Origin: an uncultured Alphaproteobacteria bacterium
GTDB lineage: Bacteria; Pseudomonadota; Alphaproteobacteria; RF32; CAG-239
Reading direction: 5' to 3'
DNA length: 7,234 bases
Assembly (NCBI GenBank): GCA_944392285.1
Contig: CALXWF010000115.1
Coordinates: forward strand, 1 to 7,234
Of this stretch, positions 1 through 5,955 are shown piece by piece; position 1 is the stretch's first letter; the number at the start of each line of letters is the position of its first letter. The notes under the pieces were generated by a model. That model was not told the origin of the DNA, did no database searches, and saw only the letters and a list, made by a program, of their open reading frames with translations. Both the position numbers and the translations under genes were made by a program.

Positions 1-176
1 AAATGTGTATGTTGGCTCATGCCGATAATGAACTTTCCGAAAATGAAACACTTTTAATCGGTAAGGTCGGTTTGGCTATGGGGGTTGATTTGGATAAAAT
101 CGCCCAAATCAGTCAATGGGTTATTGACCATATTATTTGGTTGGAAGAAGCTAAAGTTATTTTTGAAGATGCCTAA
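1..176 (+). CDS. Small helical TerB-like protein, C-terminal part only
   Basis: An open frame enters from the left edge (codons in register with position 3) and stops at TAA 174-176, leaving 57 visible residues. The visible part reads LAHADNELSENETLLIGKVG and then AMGVD, ending in an amphipathic WVIDHIIWLEEAKVIFED helix. The alternation of an A-H-A-D-x-E-L-S-E-x-E stretch with a hydrophobic helix resembles the repeated unit of TerB-like (tellurite-resistance-type) all-helical domains, in which an acidic loop follows 'AADG'. The family call is inference from a short tail. ATG codons at 3 and 9 lie in frame, but the real start is probably outside the window. Its stop is 17 nt before the next gene, so the two are almost certainly co-transcribed. 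Function unknown. Confidence 0.5.
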   Translation, partial: MCMLAHADNELSENETLLIGKVGLAMGVDLDKIAQISQWVIDHIIWLEEAKVIFEDA

Positions 177-193
177 GCGACGGAGGTTCTAAA

Positions 194-1429
194 ATGAGCG
201 ATGCCGACAAAATCAGAGAATTACAAGGGCGAGAGCCGAGCCTCGGCGCGGCGCAAAATTTGCGTGTCGATGACAGAAAGTATCAGTTGGTAAAAAAAGG
301 TGTTGACCGCAAGTGTCCGACTTTGGATGAGGAAGAAAAACAGCGGGTTGCAAAAGAGCTGGTTGAAGACCCGAAGAAAAATATTAAAGTCGGTGATGAA
401 GTGTTATCCGGTGCCGATTTGGCTTTTATGGTGGCTGAATCTATTCAGACCATTAACTCTGAGACTAATCCGGAGCAAGAATATTGGCGTTGGATTGATG
501 AAGGGCAAGATATTATTCATGAAATGACGGATGGCGAAATTACCCATGGAGATATCTCGCATCGTGAAGAGTTTTTGGCAGATTTGGATCAGCGCGAAAT
601 TGAAATTCGCAATTGCGTGGCTTTGTATCGTAGCAGTAACTCGCCAAAAGCTAAAGAAAAACTTGAATTTTTGATGATAAAATGGGCCAAACTTTTGGAA
701 ATTCGCAGCGCGATTAAAAGCAGTACCAAAGATAAAGAAGATGCTCAGAAAACACCTGAGCCAAAAGAAGAAGAGCGCCTTAAGGCCGGAAAATATTTGG
801 TGTTGCTCGCGGCAATTAAAAATCATCAAGAAGCCCAGGATATGCGCACTTGGTATAATGAGGGGATGGATGTCATTAAGGATATGAACCAAGCAGAGCT
901 CAGCGTTGAGGCTATTCGTCGTCGCCAAAGATATGTTGAGAATTTGGAACATAGACGCCGTGCCTTGATTGCCATGATTGCACTTTATAAAAATCCGACC
1001 AATCAGGAGGATTATGATCGCTTGGTAAAGATGCAGCGTGAGCTGGCGGAGTTTGGCGAAATTCAAAATATTATGCGCATGGCAACCAAAAGCTATGAAC
1101 AAGCATTGCAAAACCCGACAACCAATGCTCAAGAGCTGGAAAAAGCCAAAGTATATTATGCGGTGTTGCGTTACAAACTTGAAGGCAAACATATTCCCGA
1201 CCGTGTGCTGTATAAGCTGCAGGTAAAATCTATGGTGCCGGATTTCAGTTTGGCCGAAGAAATGATTAATCATCGCGGCAAAACCCGTACCAAAGAAGAA
1301 TCTATTGCGTTGATAAATCAACTTAGGGGTAGACAATCTTATGTTCTTAAGCCAAAATCTGAGGTCAGAAGTTTCAGTCCCGAGTTGTATCAAAAATATT
1401 TGCAACAAGAGATGAATTCCAGAGTATAA
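194..1429 (+). CDS. Unknown 411-aa helical protein with internal duplication
   Basis: I do not recognise this family. The start is firm: GGAGG at 182-186 lies 7 nt before the ATG. The protein is highly charged, with no signal peptide or membrane segment, so it is probably cytoplasmic. Residues 1-95 form a polar N-terminal part. Residues about 100-205 and 220-325 are two copies of one helical module that align without a gap at an offset of exactly 120 residues: W-x-x-E-G-x-D-x-I at 100 and 220, ALY(R/K) at 143 and 263, EI at 169 and 289, KA...Y at 197 and 317. A lysine/glutamate-rich linker (about 176-196) closes the first copy. Residues 326-411 are a basic, polar tail. It sits between a TerB-like gene and yggT in one apparent operon. 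A scaffold or partner-binding role would fit the helical repeats but is only a guess. That it is a real gene is supported by the ribosome binding site, the duplication and the tight spacing. Confidence 0.85.
   Translation: MSDADKIRELQGREPSLGAAQNLRVDDRKYQLVKKGVDRKCPTLDEEEKQRVAKELVEDPKKNIKVGDEVLSGADLAFMVAESIQTINSETNPEQEYWRWIDEGQDIIHEMTDGEITHGDISHREEFLADLDQREIEIRNCVALYRSSNSPKAKEKLEFLMIKWAKLLEIRSAIKSSTKDKEDAQKTPEPKEEERLKAGKYLVLLAAIKNHQEAQDMRTWYNEGMDVIKDMNQAELSVEAIRRRQRYVENLEHRRRALIAMIALYKNPTNQEDYDRLVKMQRELAEFGEIQNIMRMATKSYEQALQNPTTNAQELEKAKVYYAVLRYKLEGKHIPDRVLYKLQVKSMVPDFSLAEEMINHRGKTRTKEESIALINQLRGRQSYVLKPKSEVRSFSPELYQKYLQQEMNSRV
491..808 (+). repeat. Protein-level internal repeat, copy 1 (residues 100-205)
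   Basis: First copy of the duplicated helical module in the 411-residue protein. Aligned to copy 2 at an offset of 120 residues, the first 76 positions contain 18 identities by eye, with many conservative pairs (D/N, I/V, R/K, F/Y). The similarity is visible only in protein, so the duplication is old. Confidence 0.7.
851..1168 (+). repeat. Protein-level internal repeat, copy 2 (residues 220-325)
   Basis: Second copy, beginning WYNEGMDVIKDM against WIDEGQDIIHEM in copy 1. It keeps the same spacing to ALYK, EI and the KAKVYYAVL helix. There are no insertions relative to copy 1 even across the loop that in copy 1 is lysine/glutamate-rich. Confidence 0.7.
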
Positions 1430-1446
1430 TTTAAGGAGAGATATTA

Positions 1447-1746
1447 ATGGGTGCTATATTTGAGCCTTTTTTCTACATTATCAGAATCGTAGCCGAACTG
1501 TATATGAAGATTGTGATTATTGAGATTGTTTTGCATTGGCTGATTCATTTCGGTATTTTGGATTTGAACAATAAATATGCCAAAAAAACCATGGAGTTGC
1601 TCGAAAAAGCCACGCATCCGGTTTATAAAAAAATCGGTGAAAAAGTGCCGCCGTTTTCAGGGTTTGACTTCTCACCGTTTATTTTGTTGTTGGCGCTGAT
1701 TTTTGTTGCTCGCTTGGCTGAAAGAATCAGTGAGTGGTTGATATAA
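1447..1746 (+). CDS. YggT family integral membrane protein
   Basis: A 99-residue protein, the usual size for the short YggT family. It has two hydrophobic segments (about residues 8-34 and 77-97). Between them is the family signature: HPVYK at 57-61, then PPFSGFDFSPF at 68-78, matching the typical P-x-Y ... I-P-P-x-G-x-D-x-S-P-x pattern. It should be an inner-membrane protein. The family's biochemical role is not settled; members have been linked to cell division or envelope and osmotic homeostasis in various bacteria. AAGGAG at 1433-1438 lies 8 nt before the ATG, and the gene follows the 411-aa gene by 17 nt. Its position directly before DUF167 and FolD is a recurrent arrangement in alphaproteobacteria. 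Confidence 0.9.
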   Translation: MGAIFEPFFYIIRIVAELYMKIVIIEIVLHWLIHFGILDLNNKYAKKTMELLEKATHPVYKKIGEKVPPFSGFDFSPFILLLALIFVARLAERISEWLI

Positions 1747-1761
1747 GGTTTTCTTCTCTCA

Positions 1762-2085
1762 ATGGTCTTTGAAGAAACTAATAAAGGTTTGATTTTGAAA
1801 GTGCGTTTGACGCCCAATGCCGCCGCGGCGGGCGTCAAAGGTCTTTTTAAAAACGCCGACGGCGAGGAATATGTTAAAATTGCGGTGACGGCCGTGCCCG
1901 AAAAAAACAAGGCTAACAAAGACCTGGTTGCGCTTATTGCCAAGGCTTTGGATATGCCTAAAACCGCAGTGGAAATTTTTAGCGGCGCAACGGATCGATA
2001 TAAGAAAGTTTTGCTCTCGGGGCAAAGAGAAGTTATAAAAGAAAAAGTGCAACTTTGGTTGGAGAAGGTTTTGGTTGATGCGTGA
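1762..2085 (+). CDS. DUF167 (YggU-like) family protein
   Basis: A 107-residue soluble protein of the small DUF167/YggU fold, whose molecular function is not established. Visible signatures are the first strand and turn LTPNAAAAGVKG (16-27), the VPEKNKAN segment (45-52) corresponding to the usual P-x-D-G-K-A-N, and SGATDRYKKV (74-83) corresponding to the S-G-x-x-S-R-x-K motif. The replacement of the usual D-G before K-A-N by K-N is a mild departure. The ribosome binding site is weak (AAGG at 1745-1748, 13 nt before the ATG), so translation may be partly coupled to yggT, which ends 15 nt upstream. Its 3' end overlaps the start of folD by 8 nt. Confidence 0.88.
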   Translation: MVFEETNKGLILKVRLTPNAAAAGVKGLFKNADGEEYVKIAVTAVPEKNKANKDLVALIAKALDMPKTAVEIFSGATDRYKKVLLSGQREVIKEKVQLWLEKVLVDA

Positions 2086-2926
2086 TACCCTAATCATAAA
2101 CGGACGTTTGAGTGCAGAAGTGCTTGAGCAAAATTTGGCCGCGGAAATTGCCGCTGCGCAAGCCAAGCCTTTTTTAGCCGTGGTTTTGGTCGGGCATAAT
2201 GATGCCAGCGAGGTTTATGTGCGCAATAAACGCAACCGCTGCCTGAAAGCCGGTATTGCCTGTGAGATTTTTCGCTTAGATGAAAATGTTGCCGAAAGCG
2301 AGCTTTTATCTTTGATAGATGATTTGAATGCGAATCCGGTCGTAAACGGCATTATCGTGCAGTTGCCGCTGCCTTTGGAATTTGATGTGCAAAAGATTTT
2401 GGCGCGCGTTTCTCCCGCCAAAGATGTTGACGGCTTTCATCCGCTGAATGCCGGTTTGTTAGCTTCCGGTTTCGGCGGCGGCTTTGTTCCGGCAACGCCT
2501 TTGGGGGTTATGCGGTTGCTTAAAGAAAATAACGTGGAATTGTGCGGCAAACATGCCGTGGTTATCGGGGCTTCGGTGATTGTCGGACGTCCTTTGGCGG
2601 CCTTGTTGCTTAATCAAGGGTGTTCGGTTTCCGTGGTGCATGATAAGACCGTTGATATTGAAACAATTACGGCTGAAGCCGATATTTTGGTGGCAGCCTG
2701 CGGGTGCCCGAAATTGGTAAAAAAAGACTGGATTAAAGAAGGCGCCGTGGTGATAGATGTCGGAATTAATCGTGACGGCGGCAAGTTATGCGGTGATGTC
2801 GATTTTGAAGCCTTGTGCGGTAAAGCCTCGGTTTTAACACCGGTGCCGGGCGGTGTGGGGCCGATGACCATTGCCATGTTGCTGGAAAATACCTGGGCAG
2901 CCTACAAACAACAACATAACCTTTAG
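2078..2926 (+). CDS. folD: Bifunctional methylenetetrahydrofolate dehydrogenase/cyclohydrolase FolD
   Basis: FolD interconverts 5,10-methylene-THF and 10-formyl-THF through methenyl-THF in the cytoplasm, using NADP(H), and supplies one-carbon units for purines and formyl-Met. The 282-residue length is normal. Conserved residues are present: Y47 and catalytic K51 in YVRNK, Q95 in VQLPLP, D118 in KDVDGFHP, the dinucleotide-binding GASVIVGRP (164-172), GINRDGGKLCGDV (229-241) and TPVPGGVGPMT (254-264). Two positions differ from the commonest form: PATPLG where PCTP-x-G is typical (138-143), and V at 167 where N is typical in S-N-I-V-G. The start is ATG 2078, overlapping the DUF167 end; an in-frame TTG at 2075 is an alternative. 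GGAGAAGG at 2061-2068 serves as ribosome binding site for either. Confidence 0.96.
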   Translation: MRDTLIINGRLSAEVLEQNLAAEIAAAQAKPFLAVVLVGHNDASEVYVRNKRNRCLKAGIACEIFRLDENVAESELLSLIDDLNANPVVNGIIVQLPLPLEFDVQKILARVSPAKDVDGFHPLNAGLLASGFGGGFVPATPLGVMRLLKENNVELCGKHAVVIGASVIVGRPLAALLLNQGCSVSVVHDKTVDIETITAEADILVAACGCPKLVKKDWIKEGAVVIDVGINRDGGKLCGDVDFEALCGKASVLTPVPGGVGPMTIAMLLENTWAAYKQQHNL

Positions 2927-2939
2927 CGGAGCAAAATTT

Positions 2940-3554
2940 ATGGGAATTAGCCGTGTAATGAATTGGAGCAGGGGCTTGGTTGAAAAGACCTATAATTATT
3001 TGATTGATTTGGCCTCGCGTCCGAATGCTTTGGTGTTTTTATTCATTATTTCTTTTATTGAAAGCTCATTTTTTCCTATTCCGCCGGATGTAATGCTTAT
3101 TCCGATGGTTTTGGCAACGCCTAAAAAAGCATGGCAAATTGCCGGTGTGACGACGGTTGCCAGCGTTATCGGCGGTTATTTCGGCTATGTTATCGGTGTT
3201 TATTGTTTTGATTTGATTGCTAAGCCGATTTTGAGCTTTTATGGCTATATGCACCAGTTTGATGTCTTTAAGGGGTATTATCACGAGTGGGGGGCTTGGA
3301 TTGTGTTCGGCGCCGGAATTACGCCTTTCCCTTATAAGGTTATTACCATTGCCAGCGGTGTGGTCGGCTTGAATATTTGGGTGTTTGGTCTGGCCTCGGT
3401 TATTGCCCGCGGTATGCGTTTTTATCTGGTGGCTTGGCTGTTGAAAAAATATGGCGAACCGATGAAAGTTTTTATTGAAAATAATCTCGGCATGTTGTCG
3501 GTATTGTTTTTGGTTTTGCTGATAGGCGGTTTTGCCTTAATTAAATTTATATAA
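2940..3554 (+). CDS. YqaA-type DedA/VTT-domain membrane protein
   Basis: A 204-residue polytopic membrane protein of the DedA/SNARE-associated (VTT) superfamily, YqaA subgroup. Signatures are FIESSFFPIPPD (39-50) with the conserved acidic E41, the glycine-rich VIGGYFGYVIG helix (76-86), GITPFPYKVITIASG (126-140) and the basic ARGMRF (156-161). The first proline-rich segment would be a re-entrant loop, by analogy with DedA proteins that act as lipid or undecaprenyl-phosphate transporters; the substrate here cannot be read from sequence. The start is ATG 2940, with GGAG at 2928-2931 just 8 nt upstream and only 13 nt after folD. The open frame extends back to 2871 inside folD, but that part is out-of-frame folD sequence. 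Last gene of the operon, followed at once by a terminator. Confidence 0.88.
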   Translation: MGISRVMNWSRGLVEKTYNYLIDLASRPNALVFLFIISFIESSFFPIPPDVMLIPMVLATPKKAWQIAGVTTVASVIGGYFGYVIGVYCFDLIAKPILSFYGYMHQFDVFKGYYHEWGAWIVFGAGITPFPYKVITIASGVVGLNIWVFGLASVIARGMRFYLVAWLLKKYGEPMKVFIENNLGMLSVLFLVLLIGGFALIKFI

Positions 3555-3585
3555 TAAAAAAACTCCCGAGAGGGAGTTTTTTTTT
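3555..3585. terminator. Rho-independent terminator shared by converging genes
   Basis: ACTCCC (3562-3567), loop GAGA, GGGAGT (3572-3577), flanked by an A run (3555-3561) and a T run (3577-3585), which lengthens the stem. On the + strand it ends the yggT-folD-yqaA operon directly after the TAA of the membrane protein gene. On the - strand the same symmetric structure follows infA, whose TAA lies in the A/T tract (3586-3584). It should work in both directions. Confidence 0.9.
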
Positions 3586-3805
3586 AATCTTTATGGCGGA
3601 AAGTAATGCGCCCTTTGGTCAGGTCATAGGGGGTCATTTCAATATCAACCTTATCGCCGACCATGACACGAATGCGAAACTTGCGCATTTTTCCGGCGGT
3701 GTGAGCCAAAATTTCTACACCGTTTTCAAGTTTGACACGGAACATGGCGTTGGGGAGTTTTTCAATAACTTCACCGGTCAGTTCCAGAAGTTCTTCTTTA
3801 CTCAT
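3584..3805 (-). CDS. infA: Translation initiation factor IF-1
   Basis: IF-1 binds the 30S A site during initiation and works with IF-2 and IF-3. The 73-residue S1/OB-fold protein has normal length and near-consensus sequence: LPNAMFRVKLENG (17-29), AHTAGKMRKFRIRV (34-47), GDKV (50-53) and TPYDLTKGRI (58-67). AAAGGA at 3818-3813 lies 7 nt upstream of the ATG. The gene is downstream of the histidine kinase on the same strand with a 71-nt gap that holds a good candidate promoter. The stop codon is embedded in the bidirectional terminator. Confidence 0.97.
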   Translation of the reverse strand: MSKEELLELTGEVIEKLPNAMFRVKLENGVEILAHTAGKMRKFRIRVMVGDKVDIEMTPYDLTKGRITFRHKD

Positions 3806-3837
3806 AGGATAATCCTTTGTTTATTTTCGTTGTTTCT

Positions 3838-3867
3838 TGTATAAACCGTAAAAGCCTTGAAAGTCAA
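3838..3867 (-). promoter_or_regulatory. Candidate sigma-70 promoter for infA
   Basis: On the - strand, TTGACT (3867-3862; 5 of 6 to TTGACA), an 18-nt spacer, then TATACA (3843-3838; 4 of 6 to TATAAT). Transcription would start near 3831, giving a leader of about 26 nt with the ribosome binding site AAAGGA. It lies entirely between the kinase stop and infA, which makes sense for an essential gene behind a sensor gene. Recognised by pattern only. Confidence 0.55.
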
Positions 3868-3876
3868 ATATTATTT

Positions 3877-5556
3877 TTATTTGGTCTTGGGAAATTTGAC
3901 TGTAAAGGTCGTCCCCTGGCCGAGCTTGCTTTTGACTTTGATGGTGCCGTTAAACTTGTTGACAATGGATTTCACAATCGGCAAACCAAGGCCGGTACCT
4001 TTGTTCATGTCATTTTGACCTTCAGAGAAAAACGGCTCAAAAATGCGGTTGAGTTTGTTTTTGGCGATGCCGATGCCGGTATCTTTTACGTCAATCGTAA
4101 CGTTTTTGCCTCGTTGAGAAAGAGATACTTCCAATTCTCCGCCTTCGGGCATGGCTTTTAGGGCGTTGAGCATCAGGTTTAGCATCAGCATTCTAAAGTC
4201 GGCTTCTTCGGCTAAAATGCTGATGTCGGCAGCCTCAAAGTTCAAATTGATGTTGATGCCGCGGCGCTTGGCTTCATAGTCTAACAAAGACATAACTTCT
4301 TTGATGTTATCAACGCAATTAAGAGAGCTGTTTTGTTCGGCTGATGCGTGCGAGAGTTTTAGCAGACGCTCCGGAATGTTGATGGTGTTAATAATCTGGT
4401 TGTGCGCCATTTCTAAATATTTTTTATTTTCATCGGTGAGTGTGTCGGTATTTTGCAGTTTTTCAAGCAGACCTTCGGTTATCAGACGAATGGAACCTAA
4501 ATTGTTTTTCATCTCATGGGCGACGGAGGTTGCCAAAAAGCCTAAGGAAGAGAGCTTTTGTTGGCGCGAAAACTCAATATCATCACTTAAGTCACGGATG
4601 GCTTCAACAATATAAAAACGCTTTTTGCCGTCTTTATCGGTAAATCGCAGTGGGGCGGCGCTGATTGCTAAGTGTTTTTCCGGTTGGTTTTGAAATTGTT
4701 GAATAACCCTTACTTTGTCTTTATGATTGTGGCAAATTTCATAAATCGGGCAGGTCATTAATGTGTGGGGGCAGGGTTTGTTCAAATTTTGAGAACAGGC
4801 GTAACATTTTTGATTAATGTCACTTTTTTGGCCGATTTGGTTAAGGTAGGCCAAATTTGCCATGATAATGTTATAATCTTCATCAATAACCCTGATGCCG
4901 TCGGGAATGCTGTCTATAAGGGATTGTAAAAAGTTTTCGGCAGATTTGATTTCAATAATATTTTGTTCCAGATTTTCAAGCATATGGTTAAAGGTGGCGG
5001 TTAGGTTATCTAACTCATCGGGCATGGTAACTCTTGAGGGTTGCGCAATGCGAATGGAAATGTTGCCCGTTGCTACTTCGTTTCCGGCGTCGGCTAAGCG
5101 TTTTATCGGTACCAAAACCCAGCGGCGCAGCAACCACCAGAATAGCAAAATTGAGGCAGCCATTAAGATTGAGCTATAAGCTATAATTTGAAAACCTTCC
5201 CTTAAGGCGGCATAACGTTTGTCATAGGTTTTAATGGTCTCATCAATTTGTTTTTTTTGTCTGGACCATTCGGTCAGTTTGTTTTCTTCGGCATTCTTGC
5301 TAAAAAAAGTTTCGCTGATTTCGGCGTATTTTCTAAGGTCCGGTTCTTGCGAGAGAATGCTTCTTAAGTTGCGGCGGAGGTTAATGTTTTCTATCAAAAG
5401 CTCTAAATATTGTTGATTGCGGGTTAAGGTGGATTGTTGCTCTTCCTCCATTTTTTTGCCATAGGCAAGGTAAAATGTATAGATAAATAATAACCCGGTA
5501 AAAATAAAGAAAATGACAATTGAATAAATAAATTTCTTGTTTAAGCTGACAAACAT
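3877..5556 (-). CDS. Membrane sensor histidine kinase with Cys-rich PAS domain
   Basis: A 559-residue two-component sensor kinase. In order: TM1 (about 11-31), a roughly 90-residue polar, helical extracytoplasmic segment, TM2 (about 123-143), HAMP (about 144-197), PAS (about 205-320), dimerisation/phosphoacceptor domain with H347 in SVAHEMKNN, and an ATPase domain with N-box NLMLNA (460-465), G1 DTGIGI (492-497), FEPFF (506-510) and G2 GTGLGL (520-525). All catalytic elements are intact. The PAS carries C251, C254, C262, C269 and C275 (CYAC, then PCPH, then CPIYEIC), a pattern like the C-Y...P-C...C-P loop of some bacterial PAS sensors. It could hold a metal or cofactor or act as a thiol switch, but no ligand can be named. 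No response regulator lies in the window, so the partner is elsewhere. AGG at 5565-5563 lies 6 nt before the ATG. Confidence 0.93.
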   Translation of the reverse strand: MFVSLNKKFIYSIVIFFIFTGLLFIYTFYLAYGKKMEEEQQSTLTRNQQYLELLIENINLRRNLRSILSQEPDLRKYAEISETFFSKNAEENKLTEWSRQKKQIDETIKTYDKRYAALREGFQIIAYSSILMAASILLFWWLLRRWVLVPIKRLADAGNEVATGNISIRIAQPSRVTMPDELDNLTATFNHMLENLEQNIIEIKSAENFLQSLIDSIPDGIRVIDEDYNIIMANLAYLNQIGQKSDINQKCYACSQNLNKPCPHTLMTCPIYEICHNHKDKVRVIQQFQNQPEKHLAISAAPLRFTDKDGKKRFYIVEAIRDLSDDIEFSRQQKLSSLGFLATSVAHEMKNNLGSIRLITEGLLEKLQNTDTLTDENKKYLEMAHNQIINTINIPERLLKLSHASAEQNSSLNCVDNIKEVMSLLDYEAKRRGININLNFEAADISILAEEADFRMLMLNLMLNALKAMPEGGELEVSLSQRGKNVTIDVKDTGIGIAKNKLNRIFEPFFSEGQNDMNKGTGLGLPIVKSIVNKFNGTIKVKSKLGQGTTFTVKFPKTK

Positions 5557-5653
5557 TTTTTACCTGCCTTAAAAGAATTTTGACTTGTTAGCCATTCATT
5601 AACCAACTGGTCTTATAGTGTTTGCTGACAGTATAAGAACAATTTGTGAAGAA
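5557..5653. promoter_or_regulatory. Divergent intergenic region, kinase and DUF1150 genes
   Basis: Short AT-rich region from which the kinase is read leftward and the small gene rightward. On the + strand there are -10-like hexamers TATAGT (5614-5619) and TATAAG (5632-5637), but neither has a convincing -35. On the - strand, TATAAG (5617-5612) overlaps the first of these. An imperfect inverted repeat, TTGTTA (5585-5590) and TAACCAA (5600-5606), lies between and could be an operator. All of this is weak, pattern-based evidence. Confidence 0.3.
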
Positions 5654-5890
5654 ATGATGAAACAGAATCCGAAAAATTTTCCCCTCAGCCCAAATGCAGA
5701 TGATTTTTGCCAAGAGCTTAACTATTGGAATGATGAAAATGTTGCTTTTATTAAGCAAGATGTGTATGAAGGCAAAAATATGTGGTTGATTTATGGTGCC
5801 GATGGTTTAAGAATCGCCGCAACCGATAATCGAGATTTTGCTTTTGTCGTTGCCAGACAAAATGATTTGGAGCCCAAAAGCGTTCATTAA
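5654..5890 (+). CDS. DUF1150 family small protein
   Basis: A 78-residue protein if started at ATG 5654. The second half carries WLIYGADGLRIAATDNRDFA followed by FVVARQNDLEPKSVH. The ADG-x-x-(I/L)-A, D-R-x-x-A-F, A-R-Q-x-D-x-x-P-x-S-V-H ending is what I recognise as the alphaproteobacterial DUF1150 family, whose function is unknown. No membrane segment or signal is seen. The start is uncertain: the frame is open to a GTG at 5618 (90 residues), but that GTG lies inside a -10-like TATAGT, and the added residues do not look like part of the family, so ATG 5654 (or 5657) is preferred. The ribosome binding site is weak (GAAG 5648-5651). It stands alone between the divergent kinase and a terminator. 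Confidence 0.75.
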   Translation: MMKQNPKNFPLSPNADDFCQELNYWNDENVAFIKQDVYEGKNMWLIYGADGLRIAATDNRDFAFVVARQNDLEPKSVH

Positions 5891-5907
5891 ATCTTTTTTT
5901 ACCATGA

Positions 5908-5942
5908 AAAACCCCGAGTTTTCAGGCTCGGGGTTTTCTTTT
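5908..5942. terminator. Rho-independent terminator after the DUF1150 gene
   Basis: CCCCGAG (5912-5918) pairs with CTCGGGG (5927-5933) around an 8-nt loop. Flanking AAAA (5908-5911) and TTTT (5934-5937) extend the stem, followed by CTTTT. It begins 17 nt after the TAA of the DUF1150 gene. It lies between converging genes and may also stop ptsN transcripts, since the - strand carries TTTT after the stem, although that T tract is shorter. Confidence 0.85.
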
Positions 5943-5955
5943 GATTTTTTTGAGC

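Noticed and set aside
404..1408. A 334-codon open frame on the - strand opposite the 411-residue gene
   Set aside because: It is the antisense shadow: its product is a low-quality hydrophobic, F/I/H-rich sequence, whereas the + frame has a strong ribosome binding site and a coherent internal duplication.
1759..2166. Antisense open frames across DUF167 and folD
   Set aside because: The + strand frames carry clear family signatures. The antisense products look like nothing known and have no upstream ribosome binding site that I can see.
2871..2939. Upstream extension of the YqaA-type protein into folD
   Set aside because: The extra 23 residues are out-of-frame folD sequence. GGAG at 2928-2931 places the start at ATG 2940.
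4301..5416. Several + strand open frames inside the kinase gene
   Set aside because: They are serine/phenylalanine-rich shadows of a fully intact - strand kinase.
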